A DNA stretch of 19,957 nucleotides from Pseudomonadota bacterium (lineage in GTDB: Bacteria; Pseudomonadota; Alphaproteobacteria; Micropepsales; Micropepsaceae), in NCBI GenBank assembly GCA_021817355.1, contig JAKAVI010000018.1, positions 1-19,957 on the forward strand, in the 5' to 3' direction. Under the pieces are notes generated by a model. That model was not told the origin of the DNA and did not search any database. It saw only the letters and a list, made by a program, of their open reading frames with translations. A program made the position numbers and the translations under genes. Positions 1 to 8,094 of this stretch are shown in pieces (the first letter of the stretch is position 1; every line of letters begins with the position of its first letter).

Positions 1-1857
1 CTCACCTTCTCGCCGGATGGCCGTTACCTCGTCTATGTGCGTGGCGGCGATCACGATGCCAACTGGGCGGAAAGAGTGCCGCCTGATCCATCGAACGCGC
101 CGGAGCGGCAAGAGGTGGATATCTGGCGCGCCTCGCTGCGCGGCAAACCGCCCGTCAAACTGGCGCAGGGCGATCATCCGGCCCTGTCTGCACGCGAAAA
201 ACTCATCTATGTCCATGCGCACCAGATCTGGACCGCTGCGCTTGACGGAGGCGCAAAACCCCATCAGCTGCTCTTTGATCGCGGCCACCCAAGCGCTCTT
301 ACCTTCTCACCGGATGGCACGGAACTCGCATTCGTGTCGGCGCGCGATCACGACGATCACAGCTTCATCGCCATCTATGATCTCGCCAAGCGACGCCTCC
401 GCTATATGTCGCCATCGACCAACCGGGACAGCGCGCCGCGCTGGTCCTTGCATGGCAGACGCATCGCCTTTGTGCGACGGCCGGGGCGTGGCGGCCCACC
501 TGAGCCGATCCTTACGCAGGTGCCACATCCCTTCTCGCTGTGGGTCGGCAATGTGACCACCCTCGCAGCACACTGCCTCTGGCAGTCGCCCGACACGCTT
601 CTTGGCTCCTATCCACAGACGGACGGTAACGTCAATCTGCACTGGGCTGCTGACAATCGCCTTGTTTTTCTGAGCGATCTCGACAACTGGCCCCACCTTT
701 ACGTCATGAGCGCCACCTTAGGATCCCCACGGCGTCTGACAATGGGGCCGTTCCGGGTCGAGGATATCGTGATGAGCCGCGATCGCCGCACGCTCGTCTA
801 TGATGCCAATAGCGGCAGCAGGACCAATGACGACGACCGTCGCCATCTCTTTCGCGTCGGACTCGATGGCAGGGCTCCCATCGCACTGACCGGCGGACGC
901 CGCCTGCAATGGTCACCGGTGGTAGCCGGTGACCACGAGATCGCCTTCATTACCACCGGCGCCAAGTCTCCGCCCGCGGTTGCACGCCTGTCCCTTGAGG
1001 GCGGCGCGATCAAGATATTGCATGCAGGAAAGATCCCGTCCGCCTTTCTGCGGGCCCATCTCATCGTGCCGCGTGCGGTCAGTTTTCGTGCCGCCGATGG
1101 CACCGTGATTCATGGCCAGCTGTTTGACGCCGATCCCGCCGGTCCCAAGGCGCCGGGGATCGTGTTTGTACATGGCGGGCCGTCACGACAGATGCTGCTG
1201 GGATGGCATCCGATGGACTATTATGCCAACAGCTACGCGCTGAACCAGTATCTGGCGGCCCGTGGCTACAAGGTTTTGAGCGTCAATTATCGGCTCAGCA
1301 TCGGCTATGGGCACGCCTTTCACTACCCCGCGCACGCAGGCCTTGCCGGTGCCAGCGAATATCAGGATGTGACCGCAGCGGCGAAATATCTGCAGCAGCT
1401 GCGCGACGTTGAGGCCGCCCGGATCGGCATCTGGGGCGGCTCCTATGGCGGCTACCTGACGGCCCTGGCCCTCGCCCGCAATTCCGACATCTTCAAGGCC
1501 GGTGTCGACATGCATGGTGTGCACGACTGGTCACTCGACATGCAGGATTATCTGAAGCGACCCTCAGGATACGAGAAAGGTGACTATGACGCGGCGCTGA
1601 AGGTCGCTTTTTTATCCTCGCCCGATGCGAGTATCGCGCAATGGCGCTCTCCGGTCCTACTCATCCAGGGTGACGATGATCACAATGTGCGCTTCCTGCA
1701 GAGCATCGACCTGGCCAATCGCCTGGCCGCCCACCACGTGCCCTTTGACGAACTCATCATCCCCAACGAGGTGCACGTCTTTCTGCGCTGGCACTCCTGG
1801 CTACGCGCCGACCGGGCCAGTGCGGCCTTCTTTGCCCGCCACCTGAGAGGACCGTAG
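1..1857 (+). CDS. S9 family serine peptidase (prolyl oligopeptidase-like), 5'-truncated by window edge
   Basis: The reading frame is open from base 1, so the gene begins upstream; 618 residues are visible and the stop is TAG at 1855-1857. The N-terminal two thirds carry beta-propeller-like PD40 repeats: the LTFSPDG motif occurs at the very start and again near residue 100. The C-terminal third is an alpha/beta-hydrolase peptidase domain. The nucleophile motif GGSYGG puts the catalytic Ser at fragment residue 481. GDDDHNV supplies the Asp at about 560 and EVHVF the His at 592; this order and spacing is normal for S9 enzymes. Such enzymes cleave short peptides, often after Pro or Ala, and many are periplasmic or secreted. 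The signal peptide, if any, lies outside the window, so location is unknown. Exact specificity (dipeptidyl peptidase IV-like or acylaminoacyl-type) cannot be read from the sequence. The next gene is 117 bases downstream on the same strand. Confidence 0.93.
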   Translation, partial: LTFSPDGRYLVYVRGGDHDANWAERVPPDPSNAPERQEVDIWRASLRGKPPVKLAQGDHPALSAREKLIYVHAHQIWTAALDGGAKPHQLLFDRGHPSALTFSPDGTELAFVSARDHDDHSFIAIYDLAKRRLRYMSPSTNRDSAPRWSLHGRRIAFVRRPGRGGPPEPILTQVPHPFSLWVGNVTTLAAHCLWQSPDTLLGSYPQTDGNVNLHWAADNRLVFLSDLDNWPHLYVMSATLGSPRRLTMGPFRVEDIVMSRDRRTLVYDANSGSRTNDDDRRHLFRVGLDGRAPIALTGGRRLQWSPVVAGDHEIAFITTGAKSPPAVARLSLEGGAIKILHAGKIPSAFLRAHLIVPRAVSFRAADGTVIHGQLFDADPAGPKAPGIVFVHGGPSRQMLLGWHPMDYYANSYALNQYLAARGYKVLSVNYRLSIGYGHAFHYPAHAGLAGASEYQDVTAAAKYLQQLRDVEAARIGIWGGSYGGYLTALALARNSDIFKAGVDMHGVHDWSLDMQDYLKRPSGYEKGDYDAALKVAFLSSPDASIAQWRSPVLLIQGDDDHNVRFLQSIDLANRLAAHHVPFDELIIPNEVHVFLRWHSWLRADRASAAFFARHLRGP

Positions 1858-1893
1858 CGGTTGGCCGGTACAGGCGGGCCCTGGACGGCCCCC

Positions 1894-1922
1894 TTCACGG
1901 GATGGCAACTGTCTTCCTATAT
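1894..1922 (+). promoter_or_regulatory. Possible promoter of the dnaJ-like gene
   Basis: A -35-like TTCACG (1894-1899) and a -10-like CTATAT (1917-1922) are separated by 17 bases. The -10 lies within the perfect palindrome CCTATATAGG (1916-1925). Transcription would start near 1929, leaving about 46 bases of leader before the ATG at 1975 but only about 10 before the ATG at 1939. This is pattern matching only. Confidence 0.35.
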
Positions 1923-1974
1923 AGGAGACGCAATCTGGATGAGAACGTCGCCTGCGGCGGCGGCAAGAGAAGAC

Positions 1975-2886
1975 ATGCGCGATCCCTATGAAGTTCTCGG
2001 TGTGGCCAAAGGCGCCAGCGAGGCCGAAATCAAGAAGGCCTTTCGCAGCCTGGCGAAGAAATATCATCCCGATACCCGTGGTGGCGACGAAAAGTCAGCC
2101 AAGCGGTTTCAGGAGATATCCGGCGCTTACGAGATTATTGGGGACAAGGAGAAGCGCGCCAAATTCGACCGCGGGGAAATCGATGCCTCCGGCAATCCCC
2201 GTGGCTTCGATCCGCGCGCGCAGGGCTTTGAGGGCAACCCCTTTGGCGCCCGGGATTTCCACTTCGAATCCGCAGCCCAAGGCGGCGCTGGCGGCTTTAA
2301 TCCTGAAGAAATCTTCGCCGACCTCTTCGGTGGCCGGGCGGGACGGCGCGCAGCCCAGCCGCGCCGCGGTGAGGATTATGCCTTTGCCCTGACGGTCAGC
2401 TTCGATGAGGCAGCCCGTGGCGGAACCCGCAGGCTCGCCCTGCCCGATGGACGCGAAATCGATGTCCGGATCCCGGCCGCGATCAAGGAGGGCCAGCAGA
2501 TCCGCCTGCGTGGCCAGGGTGGGCCCGGCCCCCATGGCGGGCCGCCCGGCGATGTGCTGGCCACCATCAGTATCGCGCCCCACCCCTATCTGAACCGCGA
2601 CGGCAACAATCTGCGCATGGATCTGCCGATCACCCTTCATGAAGCGGTGCTTGGAGCCACGGTGACGGTACCGACCCTGGGCGGACCGGTGGCCCTCAAA
2701 GTTCCCGCCGGCTCCAATAGTGGCGCTGTGCTGCGCCTGAAGGGCAAGGGCGCCGGTTCAGGCAGCCATGTGGGGGATCTTTACGTGCGATTGGTCATTA
2801 CTCTGCCTGAGGCCCCGGATGCCGCGCTCAAGCGTTTCGTCGAGGGCTGGCGAACCAGCTATGATCCGCGCGCGAAAATGAAATAG
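1975..2886 (+). CDS. DnaJ-class co-chaperone with J domain and DnaJ C-terminal domain (CbpA-like, no zinc finger)
   Basis: This is a type II Hsp40: it delivers client proteins to DnaK and stimulates its ATPase. From the ATG at 1975 it has 303 residues. The J domain occupies about residues 1-70, with the DnaK-contacting HPD motif at 31-33. A Gly/Phe-rich linker follows to about 120, then the two-lobed client-binding domain to the end. The CxxCxGxG zinc-finger repeats of true DnaJ are absent, so CbpA or DnaJ-like is the better name. The frame stays open upstream to a TTG at 1861 and an ATG at 1939. The latter has AGGAG at 1923-1927, but the J domain starts directly at the 1975 Met (MRDPY, a usual N-terminus in this family), and a promoter-like element would leave almost no leader for 1939. 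The stop abuts the stop of the convergent sulfotransferase gene with no base between. Confidence 0.92.
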   Translation: MRDPYEVLGVAKGASEAEIKKAFRSLAKKYHPDTRGGDEKSAKRFQEISGAYEIIGDKEKRAKFDRGEIDASGNPRGFDPRAQGFEGNPFGARDFHFESAAQGGAGGFNPEEIFADLFGGRAGRRAAQPRRGEDYAFALTVSFDEAARGGTRRLALPDGREIDVRIPAAIKEGQQIRLRGQGGPGPHGGPPGDVLATISIAPHPYLNRDGNNLRMDLPITLHEAVLGATVTVPTLGGPVALKVPAGSNSGAVLRLKGKGAGSGSHVGDLYVRLVITLPEAPDAALKRFVEGWRTSYDPRAKMK

Positions 2887-4374
2887 TCAGGCCGCTGTGC
2901 CCAGGAGCGCACGCGCGGCAGCAAGCTGCTCCGCATAATGGTGTGCGCGGCCCAATGAACTGCGGTAGAGCGGTTTGCGGACTTGCCAGACGCTCGCCGT
3001 GCGCACCACACTTGCTGCAGCATGAAATTCCATGCAGGCCTCGTTCCACGGCAGCCCACAATAGGCCAAAAGATTTTCGGTGGCCGGTCTTTGGGCGGTG
3101 ACGAAATCGGCATAGTTGAAGCCATAGAGCTCTGGACCGAAAAGCTCCTGCCAGTGCGCCATCAAGCGCCGGTACTGCGTGTAATAGTGAGCGATGTCAT
3201 TGAGATCATGCGCATAGGGTACACGCTGATCCAGATGCAGAAAATAAATTGATACCGCAATATCGAGCGGATCACGTTCGGTGTGGATGATCCGGGCGTC
3301 TGGAAACAACAGTTTGATCAGGCCGATATGCAGAAAGTTCTCAGTCCGCTTGTCGCTGACCAGCCCGGCCGCGGGAAAGGCTGCGGCGAGGCCGTCCTGA
3401 TAGGCGTTGGCAAGCCCTTCCAAGGTTGCGCTGGGCACGCTGTCCAGTGCCTGGGGATAGCCGGGCAGGATGCGGGCGATGAGATCGGGCAGCAGTCCCA
3501 GCTCACCGCCCATGGTGACAGCGGGATGACTGGACAGCACCTGCTCGCACAAGGTCGAGCCGGAGCGGAACATGCCGCAGATGAAGATCGGCCGAGGTGA
3601 GGAGGCCGCCCCGAGCTTGAGGCCGGCCCGCAATTGGGCCACGCGTTCGGGGGTGAAATATGCGATCAGGGCCGCGATGCGTGCCTCGTGAGCGGCCCGA
3701 TCATAGCTGACCTCAAATCCCCCCTGGCGCAAGGCCTTGAGGCTGGCGGCATTGGCAGCGGTAGCGCAGTCAAAGGCCTGTCCATACTCGCCGACGGCGT
3801 CGAGCAGGCGGGCCAGGGCAAACCCGAGGCTGGCCCGTTCCAAAGGATCGGTATTGGGCATGGCAAGAGCCCTCCGCAGGCGATCGATCACCGGATCATG
3901 GACGCCTTGAGGCTCATGCAGATTGGCATAGCGGGCCAGGGCCTCGAAGAACCAGGGGCGCAGCGCAAGCGCCCGCGTGTAGTAGCGCCGCGCGCGTTCA
4001 CGCTCCCCCCTATTCTCGGCCAGATTGGCAAGGTTCATCAGCGCCGGGAGATACTCGGGATTGACCTGCAAGGCGGACACGAGCTCGGCCTCCGCCAGCT
4101 CGAAAAGGCTGAGGCCATCGCTGAAGACGAGTGCACGATTGAGAAAAATCTGCTCCGGCGCGCCCGCGCCACGGGAAAGGGCCTCACCATAGGCGGCAAG
4201 CGCCGCTTCATGACGTCCGGCATGGGCACGCAGGCGTCCCAGATTGTACCAGCTGTCGGCAAGCTCGGGGGCGGCCTCAACGAGGAGTTCGTAGGCCGCA
4301 ATGGCCTCATCCAGAGGACCGGTGCGGCTCAGTTCCCGCGCCCGCACCAAGAGATGTTCGAGGGATTGGCTCAT
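2887..4374 (-). CDS. Tetratricopeptide-repeat sulfotransferase family protein
   Basis: The protein has 495 residues. Residues 1 to about 150 are helical TPR repeats (for example WYNLGRLRAHAGRHEAALAAY at about 42-62, and a YYTRALALRP repeat end near 131-140). Residues about 260-495 form a PAPS-dependent sulfotransferase domain. The 5'-phosphosulfate loop is CGMFRSGSTLCEQ (266-278), and the 3'-phosphate-binding Arg and Ser lie in ERDPLDIAVS (366-375). The family transfers sulfate from PAPS to sugars, lipids or tyrosines; the acceptor here cannot be predicted. No signal peptide or membrane helix is evident, so a cytoplasmic location is likely. There is no good Shine-Dalgarno before the ATG at 4374; a small hairpin-like repeat (TAGGC-TTA-GCCTA, 4379-4391) sits just upstream. 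No PAPS-synthesis or carbohydrate genes are adjacent, so context gives no substrate. It is preceded on its strand by the membrane protein at 4603-4989, with a possible terminator between them. Confidence 0.9.
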   Translation of the reverse strand: MSQSLEHLLVRARELSRTGPLDEAIAAYELLVEAAPELADSWYNLGRLRAHAGRHEAALAAYGEALSRGAGAPEQIFLNRALVFSDGLSLFELAEAELVSALQVNPEYLPALMNLANLAENRGERERARRYYTRALALRPWFFEALARYANLHEPQGVHDPVIDRLRRALAMPNTDPLERASLGFALARLLDAVGEYGQAFDCATAANAASLKALRQGGFEVSYDRAAHEARIAALIAYFTPERVAQLRAGLKLGAASSPRPIFICGMFRSGSTLCEQVLSSHPAVTMGGELGLLPDLIARILPGYPQALDSVPSATLEGLANAYQDGLAAAFPAAGLVSDKRTENFLHIGLIKLLFPDARIIHTERDPLDIAVSIYFLHLDQRVPYAHDLNDIAHYYTQYRRLMAHWQELFGPELYGFNYADFVTAQRPATENLLAYCGLPWNEACMEFHAAASVVRTASVWQVRKPLYRSSLGRAHHYAEQLAAARALLGTAA

Positions 4375-4574
4375 GCGCTAGGCTTAGCCTATGGGCGAGC
4401 ATCTTTGAAGTGTGCTGCGCGCCAGACAAGGCCCAATGCCGGCGCTGCACCATGGCGAGCCTCACGCGCTAAAATGCTGGCGCCCCCTAGCTGCTGATGC
4501 TCCCCCCTGAAGTCGTCCGAAGCTCGCGCGGGTTAAGGCCAACTCCATGGGGATGGGCCCGGTCAGGACGCAGC

Positions 4575-4596
4575 AAAAGCGCCGCTACCTTGCGGC
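4575..4596 (-). terminator. Possible Rho-independent terminator of the small membrane protein gene
   Basis: Read on the minus strand, a GC-rich stem GCCGC / GCGGC with a six-base loop (4596 to 4581) is followed by GCTTTT. It begins 7 bases past the stop of the 4603-4989 gene. The T run is short (four), so it may be weak. Confidence 0.4.
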
Positions 4597-4602
4597 AGGG
4601 CT

Positions 4603-4989
4603 TTAATCGGGCGGCGGCGGCGGACGCAGCCAGGACCGTTCGGCAGCGAAGGCTTTGTAAGTGAGCACGCCTCCGACTGCGCCGAGAATTGCCAACAGCC
4701 CATCGGTGGCAGCACCTTTGCCCAACTGGGGTGCTGCCGGCGCGAACATGCGGTAGAGACCGCCAAGGAAAAGCACCCAGCCTGTCAGCGTCAGCAAGAC
4801 CGGCCAGTCCCTGACCCAGCGATTGTGCGCCTGAATGATCGCCAGCCCGCCAACAAACAGCAGCGTCCCGTTGAGGTAGACGACGGGGGCTGGGTTGCCG
4901 ACGAAGTGTCCTATATTGATCGCTTCCGTGATGGCGATCGCGACCAGCGTCGGGCCCACAATGCGTGCCATCTGCCTTGAACTCGCCAT
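4603..4989 (-). CDS. Small four-helix inner-membrane protein, function unknown
   Basis: I do not recognise a named family. The 128-residue protein has four predicted membrane helices, at about residues 9-29, 37-55, 63-83 and 95-113. Short charged loops separate them, and the tail is proline-rich (RPPPPPD). The ATG at 4989 has GAAGG 7 bases upstream (complement of 4997-5001), which supports this start. It is probably transcribed on its own: sppA ends 165 bases upstream and a hairpin lies just past its stop. The upstream gap holds a perfect FNR/FixK-type palindrome at 5047-5060, centred 41-42 bases before a start site that would leave a leader of about 23 bases. This suggests control by oxygen or nitrogen oxides, but that is inference. 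The antisense and alternate frames here look like shadows. Confidence 0.8.
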   Translation of the reverse strand: MASSRQMARIVGPTLVAIAITEAINIGHFVGNPAPVVYLNGTLLFVGGLAIIQAHNRWVRDWPVLLTLTGWVLFLGGLYRMFAPAAPQLGKGAATDGLLAILGAVGGVLTYKAFAAERSWLRPPPPPD

Positions 4990-5046
4990 GCATCAACCTT
5001 CGTGGGGCGAAGCAGAAACCTAGTGTTCGTCGCGCGACAGGTGTCG

Positions 5047-5060
5047 TTGACCTGGGTCAA
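5047..5060 (-). promoter_or_regulatory. FNR/FixK/DNR-type operator upstream of the four-helix membrane protein
   Basis: The sequence TTGAC-CTGG-GTCAA is a perfect 5+5 inverted repeat matching the TTGA(T/C)-N4-(A/G)TCAA consensus of the CRP/FNR superfamily. Its centre is 64 bases from the ATG at 4989. Class II activation (centre at -41.5) would start transcription near 5012, just upstream of the Shine-Dalgarno at 4997-5001. A -10-like ACTAGG (complement of 5019-5024) fits that position. A second short palindrome, GACC-A-GGTC, lies next to it at 5064-5072. Confidence 0.55.
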
Positions 5061-5154
5061 ACCGACCAGGTCCATTGTCTGATTGCTCGAACAAGTTGCC
5101 GATTTGGGAACAATCTTCGCCGTGATCCTCGCCCGACAACCAGAGGCTTGACCG

Positions 5155-6954
5155 CTAACGTGGCGCAAGGGAGCTTGCGGGCAGCGGAAGATCCGTCGCC
5201 CGCATCTCAACCCCGCCCGCGGGAGCGATGCTGAGAGCCGCCACCGCAGCCCGCAGCAGCGGCGTCTGGGCCAGATCAACGAGCCCTTGCATGGCTTTCA
5301 GACCGGTTTCGCCGTCGCCGAAGATCGAGCCCACCTGGTCAAAAAATCCCTGGCCGCGCGGGAAGCGCGCGAACACCACCCGCCGGTTGGCCGGAATGTG
5401 TGCGAGCTTCTTGGCTTCGGCAACCGCCGTCCAGAAGCCGCCCAGCCTGTCGACCAGACCGTGGGCCTTGGCATCGGTGCCCGACCACACCCGACCCTTG
5501 GCGACGGCATCAACCTTGGCAAGAGGCATCTTGCGCCCCTCTGCCACTTTTTGCTTGAAGGCAAGATAGATGACATCGGCCTGCTTGTTCAGCGCCGCGA
5601 GCTGCGCCCTGGTGTAGGGCGTCAGGGACGAATCGACCAATGCGTCCTTGCCCACCCCGATTTCATCTGCGCCCACCCCAAGCAATGCCAGCGATTTGCC
5701 AAAGCTGACCTTGCCGGTGAGAACGCCAATCGAGCCGGTGATGGTACCCGGCTCGGCGACGATGCGGTTGGCCGAACTCGAAATATAATAGCCCCCAGAG
5801 GCTGCAACAGCACCCATGCTAACAACGACAGGTTTGCCTTTGGCCTGTGCAACACGCACCGCATGCAGGATCTGGTCTGAGGCCAGGACCGAGCCGCCAG
5901 GTGAATCAATGCGCAGAATGATGGCCTTGACCGATTTTTCGTCAGCCGCAGCCAGAATAGCCTTGGAAAAACTGTCTCCGGCAATCACCGAGCTTGTGCT
6001 CAGAAGGCTCTGATGCGCGCTGCCATCAACGATATCGCCGTCGCCCTCTATCAAAGCCACGCGGCTGCCGCTGCCAAAGGAGGATCCCGGCGCGGTGGCA
6101 ACCGCATAGCGGGCGAGATTGACCGGCTTGGCCCCGCTGCCGGCGCGTCCGAGCGCCGCTTGCAGCGCATCGCTGTCATAACCGATGCGATCGATCAGCC
6201 CCGCCTTCTTCACGTCCTGCGCGAAAGTTGGGCTCGTATCCATCACTGCGATCAGCTTGGCCCGGGAGATACCGCGGGCCCGCGCCGCTGCCGCGGTAGC
6301 ACTATCATACCAGCTCTGGAGCAGCGCCGTAGTCTGCAAGCGATCAGCGGCGGTGTAATCCTTTTTCATGAACTCATCGGCGGCGCTCTTGAACTGGGCG
6401 CGTTTGACCATCTGTGGAACGGCATGAATTTTGTCGAACAGACCGCGCAAAAAGATGGCGCCTGCGGAAGTCCCGGCTGGTTCGAACGGGCTTTGCGGCT
6501 GCATCCAGATCTGATTGGCGCTGGTGGCCAGAAGATAATCCCCAAGTCCCGTCGACAAGAAGCCCTGGGCATCCGCGATTACAAATTTTCCGGACCGGCG
6601 GAAGCGTGCCATCGCCGCAGACAATTCCTCGGCTTCTGGCACCGAAAGCCCGGCACTGCCTAGCTTGAGGAACAGGCCCTTGACGCGGTGGTCGCGTCCG
6701 GCCCGGTCCAATGCCAGGATGGTTTTCATCACCGTCAGCTGCGCGGGAGCAAACCAAGGTGTCTGCGGCCGTGAATCCGGCAAGTTGCCGCTCAGGTTCA
6801 TGGTCAGGACCATGTTGCTGGGAAGCCCGTCACCTTGGACCAGACCGGCGATGAAAACCCCGCCGACAATGATGCCGATGCCAAGCAAAAGCATCACAAG
6901 CCCGTTCAATGTTCCGGCCACGATGTGGCCGAGCCATTTCAGAAACGCGATCAT
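5155..6954 (-). CDS. sppA: Signal peptide peptidase SppA, 67K type
   Basis: SppA is an inner-membrane serine/lysine protease that degrades signal peptides left after secretion. The 599-residue protein is close to the long, two-domain form (E. coli 618). A single N-terminal membrane anchor spans about residues 10-38; the rest is periplasmic. The N-terminal domain supplies the catalytic Lys in RAQFKSA (K189, equivalent to E. coli K209). The C-terminal domain supplies the nucleophile in AASGGYYIS (S386, equivalent to S409), preceded by RIDSPGGSV and followed by GTITGSIGV, all characteristic. The start is secure: the ATG at 6954 has a full AAGGAGGT ribosome-binding site (complement of 6958-6965). 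No partner gene is overlapped; a 165-base gap with its own operator precedes the next minus-strand gene. Confidence 0.96.
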   Translation of the reverse strand: MIAFLKWLGHIVAGTLNGLVMLLLGIGIIVGGVFIAGLVQGDGLPSNMVLTMNLSGNLPDSRPQTPWFAPAQLTVMKTILALDRAGRDHRVKGLFLKLGSAGLSVPEAEELSAAMARFRRSGKFVIADAQGFLSTGLGDYLLATSANQIWMQPQSPFEPAGTSAGAIFLRGLFDKIHAVPQMVKRAQFKSAADEFMKKDYTAADRLQTTALLQSWYDSATAAAARARGISRAKLIAVMDTSPTFAQDVKKAGLIDRIGYDSDALQAALGRAGSGAKPVNLARYAVATAPGSSFGSGSRVALIEGDGDIVDGSAHQSLLSTSSVIAGDSFSKAILAAADEKSVKAIILRIDSPGGSVLASDQILHAVRVAQAKGKPVVVSMGAVAASGGYYISSSANRIVAEPGTITGSIGVLTGKVSFGKSLALLGVGADEIGVGKDALVDSSLTPYTRAQLAALNKQADVIYLAFKQKVAEGRKMPLAKVDAVAKGRVWSGTDAKAHGLVDRLGGFWTAVAEAKKLAHIPANRRVVFARFPRGQGFFDQVGSIFGDGETGLKAMQGLVDLAQTPLLRAAVAALSIAPAGGVEMRATDLPLPASSLAPR

Positions 6955-7087
6955 GCCACCTCCTTGGGGGCTCAGCGACGCGGCGCGGATATGCTGGGCA
7001 TGTTAAAGAGAATTCGGTTTACGCAGGCCAGCGGGACGGCGCAATTTCCTCAGCCTGTGACCTATAGGCCGCGCCGGAGCCAGGTAG

Positions 7088-7141
7088 ATGGCCGAAAACT
7101 CACCCTCGCATCAGAAAAAGTTCAAGCAGGGCAAAAGGTAA
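7088..7141 (+). CDS. Possible 17-residue basic peptide ORF
   Basis: The ATG at 7088 opens 17 codons ending in TAA, encoding MAENSPSHQKKFKQGKR. GGAG at 7076-7079 lies 8 bases before the ATG, ideal spacing for a ribosome-binding site. The product is lysine-rich, with no membrane segment. It could be a leader peptide, a very small protein, a remnant, or chance. Nothing in the sequence decides between these. Confidence 0.25.
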   Translation: MAENSPSHQKKFKQGKR

Positions 7142-7228
7142 GCCGCCCACAGGATCGGAATCTGGCAACTTTCCCCGCTGTTACGCTTGTGATGACAGAT
7201 TGGTAATAATACATCGGCGGACCTTGAT

Positions 7229-7246
7229 CCGGCCCTTCGGGGCCGG
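7229..7246 (+). other. GC-rich hairpin with UUCG tetraloop upstream of the hydrolase gene
   Basis: CCGGCCC-TTCG-GGGCCGG is a perfect 7-bp stem closed by the very stable C(UUCG)G tetraloop in the plus-strand RNA. There is no T run after it, so it is not a classical terminator. It lies 20-47 bases before the possible start codons (7266, 7293) of the hydrolase, so it may shape the leader of that mRNA. Confidence 0.45.
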
Positions 7247-7292
7247 TTCGCGCTCCGTTGCGCCCATGGGCCCTATAGGTTACGCCAAGCGC

Positions 7293-8057
7293 ATGGAAGC
7301 TTTTGTCCGCGATGGCTTTACGCTTGGCTTCGACAGTCTGGGTCCGGCCTCAGGGCGTCCGGTACTGCTGATCCACGGTTTTGCCACCAGCCGCACCGAG
7401 ATGTGGCAGCGCCTGGGCTGGTACAGCGCATTTGAACGCAAGGGCTACCGGCTGATTGCCCCGGATCTGCGCGGCCACGGCGCTAGCAGCAAGGCCTATG
7501 ACCCATCTGCCTACGCCCCGTCCGCACTGGTGGCCGATCTCGTCGGCCTCCTGGACCATCTCAACATCGCCCGTGCCGATGTCCTCGGCTATTCAATGGG
7601 CGCGCGCCTGGCCCTCATGCTGGCGAGCAGCTTTGCGTCCATGGTCGACCATGTCGTGGCCGCGGGCGTGGGCGGACGCCTTCTTGCACCTCAAACAGCA
7701 CCGGGCGCCATGGCCGAAGCCATGGAGGCGAGCACTGTGGACAACATCCACGAGCCGATGCTGCGCAGCTTCCGGCAGTTTGCCGATGAGCAAGGCGCCG
7801 ATTGCAAGGCCCTCGCCGCTTTCAGTCGCGGCCCGTCCGAGCCTTTGACCCCGCAGCAGCTGTCGCAGATCACAGCACCTTGCCTCATCATCGCCGGCGC
7901 GCGCGATGCGCTGGCCGGCGATCCTGAGGAACTTGCTGCGCACATCAAGGGCGCCAAGGCCCGCCAGCTACCGGGCTGCGATCATTTTTCCGCCATAGCC
8001 CATGGCCTGCTCAAGGCCAGCGTGTTCGATTTTTTTGCAGACGAACTGGATCTTTGA
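7293..8057 (+). CDS. Alpha/beta-fold hydrolase
   Basis: The 254-residue protein is a single-domain alpha/beta hydrolase. HGF at 28-30 contributes to the oxyanion hole. The nucleophile elbow is GYSMG with Ser at 101. The Asp in AGARD (205) and the His in CDHFS (231) complete the triad in the usual order. DLRGHG at 58-63 is typical of the esterase, lipase and C-C hydrolase branch. The substrate cannot be assigned. No signal peptide is seen from this start. The frame is also open from an ATG at 7266 and a TTG at 7200. I prefer 7293 because the conserved domain begins at once (MEAFVRDG) and because the longest version would translate through a stable hairpin; no strong Shine-Dalgarno marks either ATG. 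The gene ends 77 bases before the next one on the same strand. Confidence 0.87.
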   Translation: MEAFVRDGFTLGFDSLGPASGRPVLLIHGFATSRTEMWQRLGWYSAFERKGYRLIAPDLRGHGASSKAYDPSAYAPSALVADLVGLLDHLNIARADVLGYSMGARLALMLASSFASMVDHVVAAGVGGRLLAPQTAPGAMAEAMEASTVDNIHEPMLRSFRQFADEQGADCKALAAFSRGPSEPLTPQQLSQITAPCLIIAGARDALAGDPEELAAHIKGAKARQLPGCDHFSAIAHGLLKASVFDFFADELDL

Positions 8058-8094
8058 GCGGTCCACGGGTGGTAAAACGACGTAGGCGATGGGG

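Larger units (their letters stand above)
6955..7292. other. Divergent intergenic region between sppA and the alpha/beta hydrolase gene
   Basis: This 338-base gap must hold both divergent promoters, but I cannot place either with confidence. It contains the sppA ribosome-binding site (6958-6965), a possible 17-codon ORF (7088-7141), a UUCG hairpin (7229-7246) and two copies of the palindrome CCTATAGG (7061-7068 and 7272-7279). No tRNA or known riboswitch core was recognised. Confidence 0.6.

Noticed and set aside
1861..1974. N-terminal extension of the DnaJ-like protein from TTG 1861 or ATG 1939
   Set aside because: The extra residues are not like any J-protein N-terminus, and a promoter-like element overlaps this segment. 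ATG 1939 with AGGAG remains possible but less likely.
3634..4497. Open frame of 287 codons antisense to the sulfotransferase gene
   Set aside because: The opposite strand encodes clear TPR and sulfotransferase motifs; this translation shows no family or structure.
7088..7200. Riboswitch in the leader upstream of the hydrolase
   Set aside because: I looked for cobalamin, SAM and TPP core boxes and saw none; there is no terminator with a T run to switch.
7061..7279. Two CCTATAGG palindromes as paired regulatory sites
   Set aside because: Eight-base palindromes 211 bases apart with no shared flanks; no -35 element is suitably spaced from either, and no regulator is known to me for this motif.
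7200..7292. Longer hydrolase start at TTG 7200
   Set aside because: It would translate through a stable UUCG hairpin and add residues outside the hydrolase fold, with a poor start codon and no good Shine-Dalgarno.
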